Assembly (NCBI GenBank): GCA_964508195.1
Contig: CAZDSH010000057.1
Coordinates: 1 to 9,438, forward strand
DNA from: JAAYEV01 sp964508195
Lineage (GTDB): Bacteria; Bacillota; Clostridia; Ch29
Length of the DNA stretch: 9,438 nt
Reading direction: 5' to 3'
Below, piece by piece: positions 5,809 through 9,438 of the stretch (the stretch's first letter is position 1; the number at the start of each line of letters is the position of its first letter). The position numbers and the translations under genes were made by a program. The notes under the pieces are model-generated. The model was given only the letters and a program-made list of their open reading frames with translations. It made no database searches and had not been told where the DNA came from.

Positions 5809-7659
5809 TCATTTTGCAATAGTTTTACGGATAGGCACGAGCCTGTTCATAAGGGATGACATATTCGGCCAATCCTCATTAACAAGCAGCGTCCCTAGGT
5901 TATCCAATTCCTGTTTGAAGGTATTCATATCGTTAACGGTGGATTTGCCTATAAAGATTTTCTTGTGTTCCGTAGTCCTAAGCTCCTCTTCCTTCAAAAA
6001 CAGTTCCTCATACAGTTTTTCACCAGGCCGCAGCCCTATTATTTTTATAGCTATATCCACCTCCGGTTCAAACCCCGAAAGCCTTATAAGGTCCCGGGCA
6101 AGGTCTATAATCTTTACCGGTTCACCCATATCCAATACGAAGATCTCGCCCCCCTTTGCCATGGCCCCGGCCTGTATGACCAATTGACCGGCCTCGGGTA
6201 TAGTCATAAAATAACGGGTAATGTCGCGGTGGGTTACGGTAACAGGACCGCCGGCGATTATCTGGCTTTTAAAAAGCGGTATAACGCTACCGCTGCTGCC
6301 TAATACATTACCAAACCTTACCGTTGTGAATTTTGTATCGCTCTCTTTATTTTTCATCTGGACAATGACTTCTGCAACCCTTTTACTGGCACCCATTACG
6401 TTAGTCGGATTAACGGCCTTGTCGGTGGATACGAGTACGAACTTTTCGGCACCTAACTTATCGGCACATTCTGCAGCATTCAGCGTACCGAATATATTGT
6501 TTTTTATTGCCTCCGTAGGATTATCCTCCATAAGGGGCACATGTTTATGGGCCGCAGCGTGGAATACAACCTGGGGCCTGTAAGCATTAAATACATTGCT
6601 CAGCCTTGCCTTATCGCGAACCGATGCAATAATTATCTTTGTTTTTAAGTCTGGGCGTTCCCTTAGAAGATCCGTCTGTAAAGTATAAGCATTATTTTCG
6701 TTTATATCGAGTATTAATAAAAGGGCCGGTTCAAACCGCATGATCTGGCGACATAGCTCAGAACCTATCGAACCGCCGCCGCCGGTCACAAGAACAGTTT
6801 TATCCTTTAGATATCCGGATATTTTTTTTGTATTTAAATCCACCGGCTCACGGCCTAAGAGATCCTCTATCTCTACATCCCTGATATGCTTTACGCTCAC
6901 CTTTCCGTCTATAATTTCAAATACGCCGGGTAGCGTCTTTAATTTGCATTTTGTACCCTTGCATAGATCTACGATGTGCCTTAGATGTTGCCTTTTAACC
7001 GAGGGTATGGCGATTATTATCTCGTGTATACCGAGATCCTTCGCCACCTGCCCAACACCTTTGATGCTCCCTAAAACCGGTACACCGTTTATTTTACGCC
7101 GATGTTTGTTTTGGTCATCATCTAGAACAGCTACAGGCTTTGTATTGAGTTCCGGATGTTTTTTCAGCTCCTTTATTACCATAGCCCCGGCTTCACCGGC
7201 ACCTATTATGAGCACCTTTACGATGTGTCCTACCTGTGAATGTTTGTTTATGCCATAAAACCTACCACCGTGTAATTCCCTCAAAACCCTATATCCAAAC
7301 CGACTGCCACCTATTAAAAACACATCGAGTATCGTAACAAGGACATAAATACTTCGTGGCAGATTTGCTTCTACGAAGACTAGGTAGCTTATAGCCACGG
7401 CATTTGCCGTACCTATAGCGACTACAACCTGCAGCATATCCAATATGCCGGCATAACGCCATAGATTTTCGTATAGTTTGAAATAATAAAAGGTCACTAT
7501 TTTTATAGCGATAAGAATAAAAGCGGCCTCTATGAACACATTAAAATTATTTTTAGGGACCTTTCCCTCGAACCTTATGGTAAATGAAAATATGTAGGAT
7601 AAATATATAAGCATGGTGTCCACAATTATAAGTATGATAGGCCTGTACCTTCTTCTCAC
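5809..7659 (-). CDS. Membrane-bound UDP-sugar 4,6-dehydratase, WbpM/PglF/EpsC (CapD-like) family
   Basis: This enzyme family converts UDP-GlcNAc to UDP-4-keto-6-deoxy-HexNAc, a first step toward sugars such as QuiNAc, bacillosamine or FucNAc in surface glycans. The 616-residue length is typical of the long membrane-bound form. About four N-terminal helices (8-28, 41-60, 75-95, 103-120) are followed by a first Rossmann-like CoA-binding domain (GAGEAG, 153-158). The catalytic extended SDR domain starts at about 288, with TGGGGSIGSE (292-301) binding the nicotinamide cofactor. The active-site stretch is STDKAVNPTNVMGASKR (411-427), with Met422 in place of the usual SDR tyrosine and Lys426, as known for WbpM-type enzymes. 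RPGEKLYEEL (544-553) is also conserved. It starts with GTG, with GGGGG seven bases upstream. It lies between the Wzz-type gene and the stalk-domain gene. The family is secure; the exact sugar product is not. Confidence 0.95.
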   Translation of the reverse strand: MRRRYRPIILIIVDTMLIYLSYIFSFTIRFEGKVPKNNFNVFIEAAFILIAIKIVTFYYFKLYENLWRYAGILDMLQVVVAIGTANAVAISYLVFVEANLPRSIYVLVTILDVFLIGGSRFGYRVLRELHGGRFYGINKHSQVGHIVKVLIIGAGEAGAMVIKELKKHPELNTKPVAVLDDDQNKHRRKINGVPVLGSIKGVGQVAKDLGIHEIIIAIPSVKRQHLRHIVDLCKGTKCKLKTLPGVFEIIDGKVSVKHIRDVEIEDLLGREPVDLNTKKISGYLKDKTVLVTGGGGSIGSELCRQIMRFEPALLLILDINENNAYTLQTDLLRERPDLKTKIIIASVRDKARLSNVFNAYRPQVVFHAAAHKHVPLMEDNPTEAIKNNIFGTLNAAECADKLGAEKFVLVSTDKAVNPTNVMGASKRVAEVIVQMKNKESDTKFTTVRFGNVLGSSGSVIPLFKSQIIAGGPVTVTHRDITRYFMTIPEAGQLVIQAGAMAKGGEIFVLDMGEPVKIIDLARDLIRLSGFEPEVDIAIKIIGLRPGEKLYEELFLKEEELRTTEHKKIFIGKSTVNDMNTFKQELDNLGTLLVNEDWPNMSSLMNRLVPIRKTIAK

Positions 7660-7671
7660 GTTTATACCCCC
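7657..7671 (-). promoter_or_regulatory. Ribosome binding site and GTG start of the dehydratase
   Basis: On the minus strand ACGGGGGTA (GGGGG at 7667-7671) lies seven bases before the GTG at 7657-7659. The first transmembrane helix begins at once after the MRRRYRP leader, as expected for this family, so GTG rather than an internal ATG is the likely start. Confidence 0.7.
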
Positions 7672-7773
7672 GTTACAGTTAGCAACTATGATGAAATGAT
7701 AGCCGACCCCTGCACGATACAGGCGGATAGGCTTTTTTGTTGCCGCCCTTTTGGTATTATCCCCGACCCCTTA
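7660..7773 (-). other. 114-base intergenic spacer with a possible structured leader
   Basis: This spacer separates the Wzz-type gene from the dehydratase and has no supported reading frame. In the minus-strand transcript an imperfect hairpin can form: AGCC (7731-7734 on the + strand) pairs with GGCT (7701-7704), and an inner CCTG/CAGG stem encloses a seven-base loop. GGGGTCGG occurs twice. The hairpin has a T run only in the + direction, so it is not a terminator for the minus-strand genes. It does not match any riboswitch consensus I know. Confidence 0.3.
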
Positions 7774-9063
7774 TCATGCTTCGGTCCTCTCCCAGTAGTC
7801 CTTTAAGAAAACGATGAACACCGATACCATAAGCCCTAGCACACCGGCGATCGCGACGTTAAGCCGTTTGTTAGGGGATATGGGTGCCGTTGATGCCATG
7901 GCCGGTACCGCAAGGACTATATTAGCCTCACCGACCCGGCCGGACTGGGCTATCCTTATTTCTTCGTATTTACTATAAAAAGCGTCATATGTTTGCTTTG
8001 CAAGGTTGATATTTCTTTTTAATATTTCCTCTTCGTATTGCTTTTCTGCAAGCTCTGTTTGCAGCCTTTCAAGTTCAGCAGAGTTTTGTACTATTTGTGT
8101 TCTTATATTTTGTCTTTCTGTTTCTAAAGTTGCAAGATCGGCGTTTAAAGTGGATATAAGTCTTTCAAGGTTTAAATAATTCGGATTTATTTCCTGATTC
8201 TCCATCAATACGACGCCGGTTTTCGCGGGATTTTCCCCCAGGGAATCAGATATTATATTGTTTAAAAAAGCATCCTCGGATAGGCTTTTTTTCGTTACTA
8301 ATACCTTTTCTGTATCGGCGAATTCTTTTTGCAACGTTATAAGTGTAGCTTTTTTTGCGTTTTCCTCCACTTCATTTTGCATATATTTCACTTTATAATC
8401 CGTTATAAAGTTTAATCTGCTACTTATCTCCGCCTTTAGCTCATCAACGTTCCTAGGCTGGGCTAAAAATTCCTTATACTCCGCTTGCGCTTTTTCCAGA
8501 AGGCCCTTTTCCACATTCATCTGCCCTTCAAGGTATCTATAGGATGTAAGCGCCCGTTCTTTTGCCAAATCTGAAACGTATTTTATAAAATTCATCGCAA
8601 GATTATCAGCTATATTCGTCGCAAAATCCGGGTCACTGTCCCGGACTTTTATACGCAAAAGATTAGTATTTTCCACTATTTCCGTGGATATTTTATCCGC
8701 CAGCCTATGCCGTGTAAGCTCATCTTCGCCAATACCCATATCATTTAATACGTTCTGTAATACCACCGGACTCTTTACTTGAGTCTTATATGTATCCAAG
8801 GTAGGCGCCGATGTGGCAGACAAAGAATCCAAAAAGCCTGATACGCCACCCCTGGATTGCGGCATTTCTAACTTAGTCGCCGCCGAAGCCATAAGGGTTA
8901 CGTTGGCCTCATATACAGGGGAAATAAAAAATACACTTACCACAGCGCTTATGATAACCGCTATAAGCACTACAATAACAATAAATTTCCAACCTTTTAG
9001 AATTACCTCAATGATCTCCCGCAGGGAAATCTCCTCGGGGTATGCGTTGTCCTTCGTCTCCAT
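7774..9063 (-). CDS. Wzz/CpsC-type polysaccharide chain-length (copolymerase) protein
   Basis: This membrane protein regulates chain length or export of a surface polysaccharide, usually with a Wzy polymerase or a CpsD-type tyrosine kinase. Of its 429 residues, a cytoplasmic N-terminus with an ISLREIIEVILKGWK (12-26) amphipathic start precedes transmembrane helix 1 (about 27-48). The Wzz-type extracellular beta/alpha domain follows (about 50-165, with PVYEANVTL). Long coiled-coil helices occupy about 165-260 and 295-372. The proline motif VPAMASTAPISPNKR (386-400) lies directly before helix 2 (about 402-420), as in the family, and the protein ends in a short cytoplasmic tail. There is no Walker motif, so no kinase domain is fused, and no separate kinase gene lies in the window. 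GGAGGT is six bases before the ATG. A candidate promoter with repeats lies upstream. Confidence 0.92.
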   Translation of the reverse strand: METKDNAYPEEISLREIIEVILKGWKFIVIVVLIAVIISAVVSVFFISPVYEANVTLMASAATKLEMPQSRGGVSGFLDSLSATSAPTLDTYKTQVKSPVVLQNVLNDMGIGEDELTRHRLADKISTEIVENTNLLRIKVRDSDPDFATNIADNLAMNFIKYVSDLAKERALTSYRYLEGQMNVEKGLLEKAQAEYKEFLAQPRNVDELKAEISSRLNFITDYKVKYMQNEVEENAKKATLITLQKEFADTEKVLVTKKSLSEDAFLNNIISDSLGENPAKTGVVLMENQEINPNYLNLERLISTLNADLATLETERQNIRTQIVQNSAELERLQTELAEKQYEEEILKRNINLAKQTYDAFYSKYEEIRIAQSGRVGEANIVLAVPAMASTAPISPNKRLNVAIAGVLGLMVSVFIVFLKDYWERTEA

Positions 9064-9080
9064 CTATAGACCTCCGTTAA

Positions 9081-9203
9081 ATTTAAGATGACTCTTTATA
9101 CATTTTGACTGCCCCATAATGGCTATGCCGTATTATACTATACTTAGTTGTCCCCTTATAAAATTATCCCCTTATGAAATATTTAGACTACTTATACATT
9201 TGA
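9081..9203. repeat. Pair of imperfect repeats exactly 100 bases apart
   Basis: ATTTAagatGACTctTTATACATTTTGA (28 bases, 9081-9108) and ATTTAGACTacTTATACATTTGA (23 bases, 9181-9203) differ by a four-base gap, a one-base gap and a few substitutions. One copy lies in the leader of the Wzz-type gene, close to its ribosome site. The other lies just beyond the stop codon of the coiled-coil gene. They flank the candidate promoter and could be operator sites or the trace of a local duplication. Confidence 0.5.
9132..9161 (-). promoter_or_regulatory. Candidate promoter of the Wzz-dehydratase-stalk gene group
   Basis: A perfect TATAAT lies on the minus strand at 9132-9137, about 70 bases before the Wzz-type start codon. 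The matching -35 region is poor (TTATAA at 9156-9161, spacing 18, only three matches to TTGACA). It overlaps one of the TCCCCTTAT repeats. A good -10 with a weak -35 covered by repeats fits an activator-dependent promoter, but this is inference. Small palindromes, CCATAATGG (9114-9122) and GGCTATGCC (9121-9129), lie around the expected transcription start. Confidence 0.5.
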
Positions 9204-9226
9204 TTTGTTCATTTTGCTCCCCTTAT
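9151..9226. repeat. Three copies of the nonamer TCCCCTTAT
   Basis: Identical TCCCCTTAT (minus strand ATAAGGGGA) occurs at 9151-9159, 9167-9175 and 9218-9226. The first two are offset by 16 bases and sit over the -35 region and just upstream of the candidate promoter. The third is inside the end of the coiled-coil gene. On the minus strand the motif resembles a ribosome binding site, but no start codon follows the first two at a useful distance. Confidence 0.5.
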
Positions 9227-9438
9227 TACTTTTATTTCGACATCTTGTTTTTCTACCTTTTTACTTATTTGGTCAACTTTTTTCTCAAGAGTCGTAAGCT
9301 TCTCATAAGTGAGCCTATATCCATCGCTTAGGGCATCTAACTTTTTGCCATGGTCATGCTCAATAACAGTTACTTTGTTTTCTATGCTCTGCATTCTGTC
9401 TTCCATGCTCTGCATTCTGTCTTCCATGCTCTGCATTC
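9209..9438 (-). CDS. C-terminal part of a coiled-coil protein, 5' end outside the window
   Basis: Only the last 75 or so residues are present. The frame is open to the window edge, so the apparent first Met at 9436 is not evidence for the true start. The protein begins here with perfect seven-residue repeats (MQSMEDR twice, then MQSIENK) and continues as a charged heptad-pattern coiled coil to its end (LTTLEKKVDQISKKVEKQDVEIKVI). The final part recalls short coiled-coil hypothetical proteins common in clostridia, with the pattern of a KLDALSDGY segment followed by heptads. No catalytic motif or membrane segment is visible in this part. It is on the same strand as the Wzz-type gene, 145 bases upstream of it, and is probably transcribed separately given the promoter between them. 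Function unknown. Confidence 0.7.
   Translation of the reverse strand, partial: MQSMEDRMQSMEDRMQSIENKVTVIEHDHGKKLDALSDGYRLTYEKLTTLEKKVDQISKKVEKQDVEIKVIRGAK
9384..9438 (-). repeat. 21-bp tandem repeat encoding a heptad, continuing past the edge
   Basis: The unit ATGCTCTGCATTCTGTCTTCC on the + strand starts at 9384, 9405 and 9426. The first two copies are complete and identical and the third is cut by the window end. Each unit encodes one coiled-coil heptad (MQSMEDR on the minus strand), so unit gain or loss keeps the reading frame. Confidence 0.9.

Noticed and set aside
5552..6187. A 211-residue open frame on the + strand across the stalk-domain and dehydratase genes
   Set aside because: It spans two real genes antisense and the spacer between them. 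The product has no recognisable domain, and the opposite frames are strongly supported by family motifs.
6740..7258. A 172-residue + strand frame inside the dehydratase gene
   Set aside because: It is antisense to the conserved Rossmann domains of the dehydratase and reads as a Ser/Pro/Ile-rich shadow translation.
7701..7738. Hairpin plus T6 read on the + strand as a terminator
   Set aside because: No + strand gene lies upstream of it; the genes here run on the minus strand, where the T run would precede the hairpin. It might stop antisense transcripts, but that cannot be supported.
7660..7773. ZTP, c-di-GMP or preQ1 riboswitch suggested by GGGTCG, CCGCCTG and an A-rich run
   Set aside because: The conserved blocks are in the wrong order or incomplete, and the downstream gene does not fit ZTP or preQ1 control.
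9236..9242. A second TGTCGAA (minus strand) as a Spo0A box
   Set aside because: It lies inside the coding part of the coiled-coil gene, about 100 bases upstream of the candidate -10 box, and a single seven-base match there is not informative.

Overview
The window most likely comes from a member of the Firmicutes, probably class Clostridia and possibly thermophilic. This is inferred from strong AGGAGG/AAGGGGG ribosome binding sites, TTG and GTG starts, heavy use of ATA (Ile) and AGG (Arg) codons, a copper-amine-oxidase-type stalk-domain protein and a CpsC/Wzz-type polysaccharide copolymerase. No rRNA, tRNA, transposase, CRISPR array or phage module is visible, and I cannot name the genus.

Layout. 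(1) Bases 1-275 hold a terminator for a gene lying to the left, a candidate extended -10 promoter, and a possible Spo0A box. (2) Bases 276-4109, + strand, hold a tight three-gene operon for a MacAB/YknXYZ-type ABC exporter: ATPase, membrane-fusion adaptor and FtsX-family permease. The first pair overlaps by ATGA and the second by a few bases or a 16-base gap, depending on the start chosen. The operon ends in a strong hairpin terminator at 4119-4155 that also lies at the end of the convergent minus-strand genes. (3) Bases 4158-9438, minus strand, read from right to left: the C-terminal part of a coiled-coil protein running off the window edge; a Wzz/CpsC chain-length regulator; a membrane-anchored UDP-sugar 4,6-dehydratase of the WbpM/PglF/EpsC type; a secreted stalk-domain protein with a duplicated unrecognised domain; and a small signal-anchored protein of unknown function with its own promoter.

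The right half looks like the edge of an exopolysaccharide or surface-glycan locus. The dehydratase would make a 4-keto-6-deoxy-HexNAc nucleotide sugar and the Wzz-type protein would control polymer length or export. Stalk-domain proteins are commonly exported and associated with the cell wall. The left half is an efflux or export system with no substrate shown by the sequence.

The least ordinary features are: the exporter adaptor, whose lipoyl plus beta-barrel module occurs twice in tandem; a Gly/Ser-rich insert in the permease; the two-copy domain in the stalk protein; a promoter region at 9081-9226 packed with short repeats; and an in-frame 21-bp tandem repeat at the right edge. I did not find convincing evidence of a wholly new system.
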